NCBI GenBank assembly: GCA_027618475.1
Contig: JAQCEJ010000002.1
Coordinates: forward strand, 1 to 64,000
Direction of reading: 5' to 3'
DNA: 64,000 bases
Origin: Planctomycetota bacterium
Lineage (GTDB): Bacteria; Planctomycetota; Planctomycetia; Planctomycetales; Planctomycetaceae
Shown here: positions 16,701 to 26,320 of the stretch, piece by piece
How positions within the stretch are numbered: the first letter of the stretch is position 1
How the letters are laid out: every line of letters starts with the position of its first letter
The notes under the pieces: model-generated
What the model was told of the DNA's origin: nothing
The model's input: the letters and a program-made list of their open reading frames with translations, nothing else
The model's database searches: none
Position numbers and translations under genes: made by a program

Positions 16701-18935
16701 GCGATCACCGACAAAACCGGTTAATATCGCGTCGACTCCCTGTTCTCCACTGTAGCGAAGAAGATTATCGTCGAAAACGAAGTTGGCCAGACTGTTGCCG
16801 TTCACCCGCAGCTTTACGGCATCATCACCGTTATATTGAATGCGGTTTCCGACAACGGTCAGATCGAGATTCGAACCGAGCGCACTGGCGTTACCGCCGT
16901 TAGTGCTGACGTCGATTCCGTCGCCGCCATTTCCTTCATAGGGTGTCACGCCGCCGATATTGTTGATGTCTACAGGATCGGTGCCGCCGATGATGAAACT
17001 GGCGACGGAGCGATCGCCCGTAAAGATGACGATCGCGTCGTCGGTGTTCAACATCGCGTTTGTGCCACGAATTGCCATGGTAACAACCGACGTGCCGTAT
17101 GATTCGAATGAATATCCGTCGTCACCGTTGACATTGAGTTCTGTCTTAAATGTAGCATTGACATCGTTCGGACTGTCGAAGTGAAGCAACTGTCGGCTGT
17201 TATCGTTGGCGACAGTGTGTACGCCGTCCAGACCGTTGAAGCTATAGCTGTTGTTTTCGAAGAGCGAGGTGATCAGCGGCTGCGAGACGGTCGGGTCGCC
17301 CGGATCGCCGATGGCCGAGTCCTGATTGGTCGTCAGGAATAATCCATGTCCGTCGTTACCGTCGAACTTATTCCGGCGGGCAAAGACAAGCGAAATCGAG
17401 TCGGCCCGTGTATCGAATGATGCACCGTCGCTGCCGTTGTCACGGAACAGATTGTCGAACAGATCGAATTCGAGAATTGCCGTCTTTCGATTGGTGACAA
17501 AAACGTTCAAGCCGTCAGCCGTGTTGTTGTGTATGTCGTTATGATCGAGTATGGCGAAGAGGTCGGCAGGACCAGTTCGGTTAAGCGATACGCCGTTCAA
17601 GTTGCCGAAAATATTACTGTTGGAAATGGTCAGATTCGCGATCCTTGTCGATTCGACCATTTCGACGGCGATGCCGTTGCTGATGTTCCCCGACACGGTC
17701 GCTCGGTCGACGATCACCGCCGACAGTAAGACGCGTCGAGCGATTTTCACTTTGATCCCCTCGCCGTTAAAGGCCGCATCTGAGCCGTTAACGGTATTTG
17801 TAGCCGTGACGTTGTTCATCAGGATCTGCCCGGTGACATCATCCGTCAGGTCGAATCCGACGCCGGCGTCGTGGTTAGCAAAAAACGTGTTCGATGTGTT
17901 GGAAAGTAATGTATTGCCGAATTCGACGTTGACCGTCGCGTCGCGATTGGCCCTCGTGAACCAGCCAAATCCTCCATTGGCGGAAATGGTGTTGCCGCCA
18001 AGTTGAGCCTGAAACTGCATGTACTTTGTCAGTATCGAAACGATGCCGTGGCCGGTATTTCCGGTAATCGTATTGCCGGTAATTTTACGGCCGAGTGTGA
18101 GATTGCCGAAATCGATGACTTGGTTCGAAGTAGCCGTCGGGGCGAAATTGATGCCGTTACCGACGTTGTCGATGATGTTGTTATCGTTGATCGCCCCGGT
18201 GACGTTGCTGTTATTGAGTTGCAGTCGTACACCATCCCCCGCAGTATTCGCCTGAATGTTGTTTCGTTCGATGAGCAGAGCAGCGATCGGGGTGTTGGTC
18301 AGATTGAAAACGACACCTGCACCGATATTATTTGAAATGGTCGTGTTGTCGGTGAGTTTGAATTCATCGACCGAACATCTGGTCAGCTGGAACGTCATGC
18401 CGTTTCCGATGTTGCTGGTGCTGGACGATTCGGTGATCGAGACCTGATGGATGGTGCTGTTATTCGAGGTGATCAGCACGCCGGCTCCGCCGTTGTTGTT
18501 GGTCGATACGTCAATGACGGTCAACGAGTTGATCGAAACATTATCGAAGACAAAGCTGATGCCAGGGTCGCCGTTACTGTTGAACAAGGCTGTGTCGATT
18601 GTCAGAGAGTCGATCGTCATGTTCTTGAGTGAGACGATGATTCCCGTTTCGCCGTTGCCCGACGCGGTGATGTTCGAGAGGCTGATGGTATTGAGCCCGA
18701 CAACCCCATTCAAATTGATGGCGATGCCATGCGACGTGTGATTGTTGACGGTAGCGCCGTCGATCGACACAACGCTCGAAGAAACCGAACTGTTATCGAT
18801 GTACAGACCGATATCCTTGGTCGGATCGATCACTGTCGCGCTGAGCATCGTCCGCGCTTCGAGGAATTCGACGATCGCAGCGGAGGAAAAACTATTGGCA
18901 ATCCGCAAAGCCCTACGACCTTGAGAACGAGGCAT
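13794..18935 (-). CDS. Giant exported beta-helix/Calx-beta surface protein with LEPR-XLL type start
   Basis: The 1,713-residue protein starts with a basic segment, then VEFLEARTMLSA at residues 23-34, a variant of the LEPR-XLL motif of large planctomycete exported proteins. Residues about 40-880 are right-handed beta-helix material with N-G-D-G-I and N-N-T-I style rungs. Residues 1035-1365 hold three Calx-beta domains, each with the FNPGETxKT strand. Residues 1458-1690 are five tandem units of 46-47 residues. The product is probably a calcium-binding adhesin or surface layer protein. GAGGACC lies eight bases before the ATG. No sortase-type or PEP-CTERM tail is visible at the C-terminus (FINTGTWL), so the anchoring mode is unclear. 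Confidence 0.88.
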   Translation of the reverse strand: MPRSQGRRALRIANSFSSAAIVEFLEARTMLSATVIDPTKDIGLYIDNSSVSSSVVSIDGATVNNHTSHGIAINLNGVVGLNTISLSNITASGNGETGIIVSLKNMTIDSLTIDTALFNSNGDPGISFVFDNVSINSLTVIDVSTNNNGGAGVLITSNNSTIHQVSITESSSTSNIGNGMTFQLTRCSVDEFKLTDNTTISNNIGAGVVFNLTNTPIAALLIERNNIQANTAGDGVRLQLNNSNVTGAINDNNIIDNVGNGINFAPTATSNQVIDFGNLTLGRKITGNTITGNTGHGIVSILTKYMQFQAQLGGNTISANGGFGWFTRANRDATVNVEFGNTLLSNTSNTFFANHDAGVGFDLTDDVTGQILMNNVTATNTVNGSDAAFNGEGIKVKIARRVLLSAVIVDRATVSGNISNGIAVEMVESTRIANLTISNSNIFGNLNGVSLNRTGPADLFAILDHNDIHNNTADGLNVFVTNRKTAILEFDLFDNLFRDNGSDGASFDTRADSISLVFARRNKFDGNDGHGLFLTTNQDSAIGDPGDPTVSQPLITSLFENNSYSFNGLDGVHTVANDNSRQLLHFDSPNDVNATFKTELNVNGDDGYSFESYGTSVVTMAIRGTNAMLNTDDAIVIFTGDRSVASFIIGGTDPVDINNIGGVTPYEGNGGDGIDVSTNGGNASALGSNLDLTVVGNRIQYNGDDAVKLRVNGNSLANFVFDDNLLRYSGEQGVDAILTGFVGDRVNNAGTEVGGVGFLFTNNTITDNGLEGVKFEANSGINQQFQVRLPNSGAPGSNLLPAYDPRDVEFFGSQRGNALNQQRYDGEDFPWLNMFTDIVARLTVTNNLIRDNGNRVDSHGVFINVGTNSYVAADVQSNVFGGNVLSDFHTDSFVSAGNPNTSVNNSGAGTFDIVTLDDSAQLDLRFALNTGDHIEVVAIGALYMNNDPGKQNGANGNGTGPAFTRPFSATNRRADLFRIDNAPGLNFPNNDFRQFGIQQDVRFGSDGFQPNGYIEVGFADPLFPSYGFPSDQTVSIADLSITEGNVGTKTASFIVSLSQPATDTVTVTYAVTNNTATPNVDFTPTSGTLVFNPGETTKTIDVAILGDTLDEYDEKFHVSLLSSLNAVIIRNLAIGTILDDDASPLISVSDAANVIEGDTGSTNTVFTISLSKASAKIITADYATAFGTALFDVDYVGTIGTVSFNPGETSKTVIVPVKGDLNDEDDESFAVYVTNVVGADIGDVLGEVTIFDDDAPPTITITDVVIPPAQGIGTVPAQLTVNLSRASGKTVTVNYQTNDGTAVQGSDYTTKSGTLVFNPGETSKTITINVAGNTFNEFDENFFVELSGAVNAVVIDNQGKIDVHGDTMSINGTALADTIDVSINGQVHVKVNGATTSYDLARFRRYLIDGLADNDSIIIHGTIADESTQIDPGHMTWTGENLFIDATSFSIVEVYGGGGVDSAVMNDTIGDDTFTSYVYKATLTGSGVSHMVYDFGNVWALSYTGGYDTANLYDTPGNDRFIGRENKSNMTGTGYNHTVSRFDRVNAYAYLAGIDLAYLYGSSGDDRLNSLPDRTSMRGPGYRYLATYFESTYAFALPGGNDTALMLDSSGDDVYTSTQISGTLKGATYHTQARDFKLIEVLASTGNDQAKVVDVATLDTVFGSGKLFELSRSFQKDQLTGFDKVTAAAKSGSTPTSNVLAVDYAFINTGTWL
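13866..14564 (-). repeat. Five tandem 46-47-residue repeats in the giant protein
   Basis: Residues 1458-1504, 1505-1551, 1552-1598, 1599-1644 and 1645-1690 align without gaps in the first four units. The shared pattern is G-x-D-x-A-x-L-x-D-S-x-G-D-D-x-F at the start, then a T-G-x-G-Y turn and an aromatic F-x-x-x-x-A-Y-A end. The fifth unit is degenerate. At DNA level the units are diverged. Confidence 0.85.
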
Positions 18936-19563
18936 ATTAAATGGTCCTCATCAATTGACGGTTGAAAAATCGAGTGTCGTTTCAGACATCCGGACGCATG
19001 GGTGTTCAGAAAGATACTGGTCGGCGCACGACCAAATTCTCTCGTCAGGCGTCATTCGTAAAGATTCCACATCATATGACGTGTGAACGATCTCGCGAAG
19101 GTTTGCGAGTGCAGCGCACACGGGCCCCTGAATGCCATACAATCCGACAGAACACGCGAAATGTCGCATCGCTCCATCATTTGGCTGAGCCCGAACAGCC
19201 AGTGTCCCGATCACCGTAAATCTCGTGGATGACGGTTGATGCCGCGAGAATCGCCGATGATGGATATCTATCTCACTCGATCAGTCGATAACCCATCATA
19301 CTCCTGCCCCGGGGTATCGATGTCGATTCGGCTGATCTTGCTGAAAAGGAATGGTGTGTCAACTTATCACAACACGGTCACTGACAGGCGAATCCATCGT
19401 CATATCGCAGAAAAATAGTACAGTGAAATCCGTGACTTGCCATTCCGCTCGGTATTGTGACGGAATCTCCCTTCTAATTGCAATATCGAGCACCTGGGAA
19501 ATTCACTGATTAGCCGTTTTTTTCTCCGACCCATTATACATGATGTCGTTCTGTGATTGGAAT
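18936..19563. other. Upstream region of the giant protein gene
   Basis: Gene-free by inspection: short frames here have no motif or ribosome binding site. It lies between the start of the giant gene and the stop of the carboxyltransferase gene, both on the minus strand, and should contain the promoter of the giant gene. Confidence 0.5.
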
Positions 19564-21168
19564 TCAAACTTGCCATACACCGCTTTGAAGCGGAACGTCC
19601 TCAGCAAAGCGTGTTGACCACTCCAGGGCTCGGGTCACCAGCTCGCGAGTCTGAGCGGGCTCGATGACCGCGTCGACCCAGCCGCGGGCGGCGGCATAAC
19701 GGATATCCATTTGCTCTTCGTAATCGCCGATCGTTTTTCGTCGAAGGACTTCCATCTCGTCGGCGTCGACGACGCGGCCGGTACGTTTCAGGGCGGCGAT
19801 GTTGATGTCGAGTAGCGTTGCCGCAGCTTGCCGTGCTCCCATCACCGCATACTTCGCTGTCGGCCAGGCAAATAGAAATCGAGGATCGAACGCTTTACCA
19901 CAGAGGGCGTAATTCCCCGCGCCGAAACTTCCGCCGGTGATCACCGTGATTTTCGGGACGCGGCTGTTGGCGATCGCATTCACGAGTTTGGCCCCCGCGC
20001 GAATAATCCCCCCCTGCTCTGCCTGCTTGCCGACCATAAAACCGTAGACATCCTGTAGAAAAACAATCGGTGTCCAAGTCTGATTACAGTCGAGAATAAA
20101 TCTGGCGGCCTTGTCGGCCGATTCGGGATAGATCACACCACCGAATTGAATTCCTGCCTGGGGTGATTTTTCCTGCTGGTGCTGATTACCGACGATGCCG
20201 ACGGGAAATCCGCTCCAGCGGGCGTAACCGCAAACCAGCGTCTTGCCGTATTGTGCTTTATATTCTTGAAACGAATCCTGATCGATAAGACATTCGAGAA
20301 CATCACGTACATCATACGCCGCCTGGGGATCGGATGTGACTGTTTGATATATGGCATTGATATCACGCGCCGGAGACTTCGCCATTTCGCGCCGAAACAA
20401 AGGCGATGTTCTATTCACCGGAAATGTCTCAATGAGCGAGCGGACCCGTTTCAAACAGCTTTCGTCATCGGGTTCCAAAAAATCGATCGTACCGCTGATT
20501 TCGGCGTGCATCTGTGCCCCGCCAAGTTCCTCGTGTGAGATTTCTTGTCCTATCGAACTTTTGACAAGGGCAGGACCGGCCAGGTACAGCCCTGAACCAC
20601 TAGTCATTACCAACTTGTCGCAAAGGACCGGAAGGTAGCCTCCTCCTGCGACGCAATTTCCCATAATCGCTGCTATCTGTGGAACACCAGCTGCAGAAAT
20701 AACGGCGTTATTGCGGAAGATGCGTCCAAAGTCGTCTTCGTCGGGAAAGATTTCATCCTGAAGCGGCAGAAACACGCCTGAGGAATCGACGAGATAACAG
20801 ATCGGCAGTCGGTTCGTGAGGGCGATCTTTTGAGCTCTCAGCACCTTCTTCGCCGTCATCGGAAAGAACGCTCCCGCTTTGACGGTTGCGTCATTGGCGA
20901 TCACCATCACTTCGCGGCCGGAGATGGTGCCGATTCCGCAGACCACGCTGGCTGCCGGAGCGCCACCCCACTCTTCATACATATTCCAGGCGGCCCATTG
21001 GCCGAGTTCGAAAAACGAAGTATCGACATCGATGAGGCGTTCGATACGCTCGCGAGCGATCAGCCGTGATTTATCGTGCTGCCGCGCGATGGCCTTCGCC
21101 CCGCCCCCCTGGTTGATGACGTGTTGTTGTTCGCGAAAATGCTGGAGAATTTCATCCCATTGATTCAT
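19564..21168 (-). CDS. Acyl-CoA carboxylase, carboxyltransferase (beta) subunit
   Basis: A 534-residue carboxyltransferase of the PccB/MccB type. It transfers CO2 from carboxybiotin to an acyl-CoA in a complex with a biotin-carrying subunit, which is not encoded here. Visible landmarks are GGGAKAIARQHDKSRLIARER near residue 20, ICYLVDSSGVFLP, GNCVAGGGYLPVLCD, the second-half oxyanion region GGSFGAGNYALCGKAFDPRF, and a WPTAKYAVMGARQAA motif. The length fits methylcrotonyl-CoA carboxylase beta subunits (about 535-563). The exact acyl-CoA is undecided. A frame runs 18 codons further upstream, but MNQWDEI is the likelier start. It is divergent from the large cytochrome-like gene, with 100 bases between them. 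Confidence 0.88.
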   Translation of the reverse strand: MNQWDEILQHFREQQHVINQGGGAKAIARQHDKSRLIARERIERLIDVDTSFFELGQWAAWNMYEEWGGAPAASVVCGIGTISGREVMVIANDATVKAGAFFPMTAKKVLRAQKIALTNRLPICYLVDSSGVFLPLQDEIFPDEDDFGRIFRNNAVISAAGVPQIAAIMGNCVAGGGYLPVLCDKLVMTSGSGLYLAGPALVKSSIGQEISHEELGGAQMHAEISGTIDFLEPDDESCLKRVRSLIETFPVNRTSPLFRREMAKSPARDINAIYQTVTSDPQAAYDVRDVLECLIDQDSFQEYKAQYGKTLVCGYARWSGFPVGIVGNQHQQEKSPQAGIQFGGVIYPESADKAARFILDCNQTWTPIVFLQDVYGFMVGKQAEQGGIIRAGAKLVNAIANSRVPKITVITGGSFGAGNYALCGKAFDPRFLFAWPTAKYAVMGARQAAATLLDINIAALKRTGRVVDADEMEVLRRKTIGDYEEQMDIRYAAARGWVDAVIEPAQTRELVTRALEWSTRFAEDVPLQSGVWQV

Positions 21169-21269
21169 GTCGTCTCGCTCAACGGTTATAATCGCGGCGC
21201 ATTGACCAGATTGAGGCTTCAACGTGTGAACGACACCGAAACGATCACAGACAGAAACGGTTGATCGAA
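21169..21269. promoter_or_regulatory. Shared divergent promoter spacer
   Basis: These roughly 100 bases separate the carboxyltransferase gene (minus) from the large CXXCH protein gene (plus). Promoters for both must lie here or inside the neighbouring 5' ends. No clear operator palindrome was seen. Confidence 0.4.
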
Positions 21270-24200
21270 ATGAGAGTAACGATTCCGACGCGAAATGTCA
21301 CGGCGGGTTTCAGTTGGGCACGATGTCTCAACGGCGTCTGCTTTGGATTGACACTGACGCTGGTGATCATCGGCGGTGACACCGATACCCTAGGTCTCAC
21401 AAGCGTCTTGTATGCCCAAGCAGACGATGGCGAGATCGACGACGAAGATCAGAACGGATTGATCCTCACGCTTCGCAGGGGAGAAAAGACGATTCAACGA
21501 GTAGAAGACGTTGTTAGCGTCGACTGGCAGGATCGATCACCCGATCCGCGACTCGCAGTCGGAAATTTCTCGGCGGATTGGAACGGTCGGATCTTGATTC
21601 GTCAGGCAGGAAAATATCGGCTGCATCAGTATCTTTCGGGAACGGTCTCGGTGGCGATCGATGGAAACGAAATCGTCTTCGGACGGAGCGAGTCTCCGTC
21701 ATGGATCACCAGTAAAGAATTCGAACTCGACTTTGGCGAGCACGACATCCATATCCATTTTGAAAAGACCGCATCGACGGCTCGAATCCATCTATTCTGG
21801 TCGTCAGAGCACTTTCCGCTAGAACCTGTCTCGGCGTCACTGTTTTATCGCGATGCTTTATTGGCTGAGGCTCGGCAGATTGAACGCGGTCGCGAACAAT
21901 TCGATGTGCATCGTTGTGGTCGGTGCCACTGGGGAGAAGGAGAAACGCTTCCTCCGGCGGCTCCGTCTCTCGAATTGACAGCGAGCGGTGTCTCGGCGGA
22001 GTGGCTTCTCCGTAAATTGTTGGATCATGTGCCGAAAAAAGATGTCGGCAGTCCCTATCGAAGCAAAATGCCACATTTTCAACTGTCGGTCCGAGAAGCG
22101 CAAGGAATCGTCGTCTATCTGAATACGAAATCAAAGACGATAGATCTTCCGCCATATGCGTTCCCCGAGGAACGTTCGAAGAACTCAGCGGAAGGTCGCT
22201 TGAAGCTCTTATCGCTCGGTTGCCTGGCATGTCATCACGTTCAGGATGAATATGTTGCCGAAGGAAGATCACAGTTGTGGAATGGCGGCTCGTTGGCCTC
22301 GATCGGCCTGAAGCGAACTCCCGAATGGTTATCGCACTGGCTGCGCCGTCCACAGGATTTGAATACTGATCATCGCATGCCGACGTTTTCACTCGAAGAA
22401 ACCGAACGTCAACAACTCGTGTTGGCGTTGTCGGATCTAAGGCGACCACTACCGGCAAGTTCACTGTCGCCCGACGATTTGATAATCGACCCGTTTGATA
22501 CCGAACTGGTTGAAATCGGTGCCCGAGTCCTTCGTCAGAAAAAATGTTTCGCGTGTCATCGCATCCCCCAGTTCGACTATGCAATGAAGCAATTTGACGA
22601 ACAGCCCCTGTCACCTTTGAGTGGCGATCAGGTGAACTGGAATGATTCATGCATTGCGGATATGCCACTTGTCGAAAAACATCCGAAATACGACGGTCTC
22701 GATCGCGAGGCGATACGAGCGTTTGTCGCATCCCGGGGGGAAACAGCTGTACCACCGAGTCTTGATCTCATCGGTCAGCGGTCACTCGAACAAAATAATT
22801 GTCTGGCATGCCATCCCCGTTCGACGTCGTTGGGATTGACTCCACTCGCAGGCCGTCTGGCAAACGATATTGACGAACTGCGCGGACGGAGCAGTGAATT
22901 GATACCCCCTACTTTGACCGCAGTCGGTGACAAACTCTTCGATACGGCGCTCATTGAAGCGATTGGCGGTCAACAGCCAAAGCGACGACTCCCCTGGTTG
23001 CAGGTGCGTATGCCAAAGTATGAACATTCCTCAGAGGTGAAGATAGCGCTGGCCCATCATCTGATCGGAAGAGACCGCATTCCCGCAGAGGCGCCGGTGA
23101 GCCCCAGGCAAACGGTCGATATTCCTCAATCGCAACAGGTCGTTATCGGCCATACGCTCGTTGGCGGCCGCGGGTTCAGTTGCATTGCGTGTCACACAGC
23201 GGGAAATTTTCAACCGCGCGGAGTGGCTCTCGGTAGCCGGGGATCGGATCTGCTGATGCTACAGACTCGCATGAGGAAAGAGTATTTTCTCCGTTGGACG
23301 CGGAGTCCTTTGCGAATCGTGCAAGGGGTCGAGATGCCTTCATATCAGCAGCCAAAGCCGATGATTCTTAACGGTAATCTCGATGCACAACTCGATGCAA
23401 TCTGGTTGGCGCTTAACGACGGTAATTTTACGGTGCCGACAAATCCCGGATCTGTCGAGCAGTATCTCGTGCTTAAACCGGGGAGCACACCGCGGGTCGT
23501 ACGAGATGTGTTTACGCTCCCCCTGATGAACGATGACGAATTTGTGCCGAGGGCTTTTGCCGTCGGTCTGGCGAATGGTCACAGTCTGCTTTTTGATCTC
23601 GATCGTGGTGCGATACGACAATGGACTATCGGAGATTTCGCACGACAGCGCACGCAGGGGAAAAGCTGGTTCTGGGACATGGCAGGAATCACACTTATGA
23701 CCGGTATCGGCAAACAATCCGATATCGTGCTCGCACGATGCGACCGAGATTCTGGAGACGTCATCGATCCCGTCGCTAACGACGGGAGTATTTCTCAACT
23801 GGTTGATTACGAAATTACAGCGAATCGTGTAGAGATGAATTATCGCCTGACTTTTCTCATCGACGACAACAAGCACGATGTCGTTGTCAACGAGAGGTAT
23901 TCGGCTGAGCCGCCTTCATCTTCCGAGGGGACCGGCTGGTTGCGTTCGATACGCGTCGGGGAAGTCCCCGACGAATTCGATGTGCTCGTTCGTCGACCGG
24001 TCCCGACTCAAGCGTTTGGTGAAGCTGGAGTGACATCGGCAGCACGGTGGAACAACGTCGCGTCTGAAGAATTCGCGCGACTCGAACCGCTGCACAACAC
24101 TGCCGAGATTCTGTTGAAATATCACTGCTCGCTTCAACCGACGATGGCTGGGGACGTACCCGTCGTTTCTCGCGAACCTCCACTGGCGGAGACAGTGAGA

Positions 24201-25550
24201 ACCGTTCCCGGATTCGACGGGGTTCGCCTGCCGATCGACGCGGCGATTATGCCGACGGCAATGACGTGGACCAATGATGGAACTCTTGCATTCACATCAC
24301 TGAGAGGTGATGTTTATCTTGCCAAAGATTCCGATGGTGACGGTCTCGAAGACACGCTTACTCTATTCGAGACGGGGCTTGCCGCTCCCTTCGGTCTTAT
24401 TGCGGATGGCGATGATCTCATCATTTCTCATAAACCTGAACTGTTGCGTCTATGCGATACCGACGCTGATGGACATGCCGACGTTCGAGATGTGTTGGCA
24501 ACCGGTTGGGGATACACCGAAAATTATCACGACTGGACCTGCGGTATCGTCCGCGACTCGAACGACCGAATTTACGTCGCTTTGGGTAGTGATTACGGCC
24601 AACCGCAGCGGCCCCGCTACAAAATACGCTGGCGCGGCAAGGTGCTTCGGATTGATACCGACGGGACGATTACCCCTGTCGCCCACGATTTGCGCTTTCC
24701 CACCGGCCTGGCCATTGATTGCTACGATCGCGTGTTTATCAGCGATCAGCAAGGAGTGCAGAATACGTTTAACGAACTCAATCTGCTCGTCGACGATTCG
24801 CATTACGGTGTGCCGAGCCAATCGGAAATAGAAAAGAACGAACCGGGGATCCCGGCTGCGATTCAAATTCCTCACCCGTGGACGCGCAGTGTGAACGGCA
24901 TCGCTTTCATTCCGCAAGATAGCCCAATTGAAGAGTGGCGCGGCCAGGGTATCGGTTGCGAATACGACACCCGATTTCTGATTCGATACTCGGTTCAGCA
25001 GATCGGCAACACCGTGCAAGGAGCCGTGTATCCGATGTCACTTCCAGACGGCGACCGGGGTGGTGACAATTTCGTTGGCCCAATTGCCGTCGCCGTCAGC
25101 CCTGAAGGGGACATTTACATTGGTAGCATTCACGACAGCGGCTGGCAGGGGGGAATCAACACCGGTGCCATCGAACGGCTTACCTATACGGGAGAACTGC
25201 CTCCAGGAATTCAAGAAGTGACGGTGGTTCCTGACGGGATCGAGATTGCCTTTACCGCGCCGGTCAACATCGTCGCCGCGACGAGAACCGAAAACTACTC
25301 GATTTCGGGATATACGCGAGTCTATCAAGGGGGATACGCTACGCCCGATACGGGAAGGTTCCAACCGAAAATTGAACGTGCCGAAATAAGCGACGACTGC
25401 CGGACGGTCTGGTTGCACACCGACGAATTGAAAGAAGGCTTCGTCTACGAGATTCATTGCGGAAAACTTGGCGTCGATGGTGACGCTTCACTCTGGCCGA
25501 GCGAAGCACATTATACCCTGCACCGACTTCCAGCGATCGAAGAAAACTGA
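21270..25550 (+). CDS. PA14-like, five-CXXCH, propeller protein (exported cytochrome-like)
   Basis: An exported protein of about 1,426 residues. A signal or membrane segment lies near 25-45 (FGLTLTLVIIGG). Residues 60-190 resemble a PA14 carbohydrate-binding fold (SADWNGRILIRQAGKYRLHQ). Five heme-c motifs follow: CGRCH (about 216), CLACH (317), CFACH (426), CLACH (511) and CIACH (638). From about 960 to 1330 there is a propeller like PVC-type or PQQ-dependent sugar dehydrogenases (TNDGTLAFTSLRGDVYLAKD, DSDGDGLEDTL, DGDDLIISH). A C-terminal beta domain ends it. It probably oxidises a sugar or polyol and passes electrons along its hemes, but this is inferred. The ATG at 21270 lacks a strong ribosome binding site. 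An SDR gene follows after 17 bases. Confidence 0.8.
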   Translation: MRVTIPTRNVTAGFSWARCLNGVCFGLTLTLVIIGGDTDTLGLTSVLYAQADDGEIDDEDQNGLILTLRRGEKTIQRVEDVVSVDWQDRSPDPRLAVGNFSADWNGRILIRQAGKYRLHQYLSGTVSVAIDGNEIVFGRSESPSWITSKEFELDFGEHDIHIHFEKTASTARIHLFWSSEHFPLEPVSASLFYRDALLAEARQIERGREQFDVHRCGRCHWGEGETLPPAAPSLELTASGVSAEWLLRKLLDHVPKKDVGSPYRSKMPHFQLSVREAQGIVVYLNTKSKTIDLPPYAFPEERSKNSAEGRLKLLSLGCLACHHVQDEYVAEGRSQLWNGGSLASIGLKRTPEWLSHWLRRPQDLNTDHRMPTFSLEETERQQLVLALSDLRRPLPASSLSPDDLIIDPFDTELVEIGARVLRQKKCFACHRIPQFDYAMKQFDEQPLSPLSGDQVNWNDSCIADMPLVEKHPKYDGLDREAIRAFVASRGETAVPPSLDLIGQRSLEQNNCLACHPRSTSLGLTPLAGRLANDIDELRGRSSELIPPTLTAVGDKLFDTALIEAIGGQQPKRRLPWLQVRMPKYEHSSEVKIALAHHLIGRDRIPAEAPVSPRQTVDIPQSQQVVIGHTLVGGRGFSCIACHTAGNFQPRGVALGSRGSDLLMLQTRMRKEYFLRWTRSPLRIVQGVEMPSYQQPKPMILNGNLDAQLDAIWLALNDGNFTVPTNPGSVEQYLVLKPGSTPRVVRDVFTLPLMNDDEFVPRAFAVGLANGHSLLFDLDRGAIRQWTIGDFARQRTQGKSWFWDMAGITLMTGIGKQSDIVLARCDRDSGDVIDPVANDGSISQLVDYEITANRVEMNYRLTFLIDDNKHDVVVNERYSAEPPSSSEGTGWLRSIRVGEVPDEFDVLVRRPVPTQAFGEAGVTSAARWNNVASEEFARLEPLHNTAEILLKYHCSLQPTMAGDVPVVSREPPLAETVRTVPGFDGVRLPIDAAIMPTAMTWTNDGTLAFTSLRGDVYLAKDSDGDGLEDTLTLFETGLAAPFGLIADGDDLIISHKPELLRLCDTDADGHADVRDVLATGWGYTENYHDWTCGIVRDSNDRIYVALGSDYGQPQRPRYKIRWRGKVLRIDTDGTITPVAHDLRFPTGLAIDCYDRVFISDQQGVQNTFNELNLLVDDSHYGVPSQSEIEKNEPGIPAAIQIPHPWTRSVNGIAFIPQDSPIEEWRGQGIGCEYDTRFLIRYSVQQIGNTVQGAVYPMSLPDGDRGGDNFVGPIAVAVSPEGDIYIGSIHDSGWQGGINTGAIERLTYTGELPPGIQEVTVVPDGIEIAFTAPVNIVAATRTENYSISGYTRVYQGGYATPDTGRFQPKIERAEISDDCRTVWLHTDELKEGFVYEIHCGKLGVDGDASLWPSEAHYTLHRLPAIEEN

Positions 25551-25567
25551 ATAAAGGGCTGTAGACG

Positions 25568-26260
25568 ATGAGCAGGAATTCATCGCGCACGATAGTGATA
25601 ACCGGCGCCACTCGTGGTTTGGGTCGAGCCATGGCAGAGAGATTGATAGAAAAAGGACACAGAGTCGTCGGCTGTGGTCGCAACGCCGCGAGCGCTCAAG
25701 ATCTCGCGAGAAAATATGGTGTACCTCATCGATTCGACGCGGTTGACGTCAGCAGTGATCTCGATGTCGGACGTTGGGCGAAAGAAGTCCTTGAATCCCA
25801 CGGTCCCCCCGATCTGCTGCTCAACAATGCTGCGATCGTCAATCGTAACGCCCCACTGTGGGAACTCGGGGCCGACGAGGTCAGCGAACTTTACGACGTC
25901 AATTTGAAAGGTGTCGTAAACATGATTCGGCATTTCGTCCCGGCAATGATCGAACGGTCGTCCGGGGTCATCGTCAACTTCAGTTCGGGCTGGGGAAGGT
26001 CGACGTCCCCTGAGGTTGCGACCTATTGCTCATCTAAATGGGGCATCGAAGGGCTGACGAAAGCACTCGCCCAGGAACTCCCCCGCGGCATGGCGGCGAT
26101 TCCGCTTAACCCCGGGATCATCAACACCGAGATGCTGCAAAGTTGTTTCGGCCATTCCGCCGATAAATTTCCCGACGCCGACACCTGGAGCCACGCGGCA
26201 GTGCCATTCTTATTGAAGTTAGGGGCGAAGCATAATGGGGAGTCGTTGAGCGTGGAGTGA
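25568..26260 (+). CDS. SDR-family NAD(P)-dependent oxidoreductase
   Basis: A classical short-chain dehydrogenase of 230 residues. TGATRGLG at 12-19 binds the cofactor, NNAAIV lies near 90, the catalytic serine is in VNFSSGWG near 140, and YCSSK carries the Tyr and Lys. NPGIINTEM follows in the usual place. The substrate is unknown. The gene starts 17 bases after the large CXXCH protein, so both are probably one operon, which points to a shared alcohol or sugar substrate. Confidence 0.9.
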   Translation: MSRNSSRTIVITGATRGLGRAMAERLIEKGHRVVGCGRNAASAQDLARKYGVPHRFDAVDVSSDLDVGRWAKEVLESHGPPDLLLNNAAIVNRNAPLWELGADEVSELYDVNLKGVVNMIRHFVPAMIERSSGVIVNFSSGWGRSTSPEVATYCSSKWGIEGLTKALAQELPRGMAAIPLNPGIINTEMLQSCFGHSADKFPDADTWSHAAVPFLLKLGAKHNGESLSVE

Positions 26261-26320
26261 CGTTGTTGCGTTCATCATCCAAGGGCCAACGGTCCTGTCT
26301 TTGCAAGTCGAGAATAGTTT

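Noticed and set aside
21706-22755. 349-codon minus-strand frame opposite the CXXCH protein
   Set aside because: It overlaps four heme motifs of the real gene and has no motif of its own.
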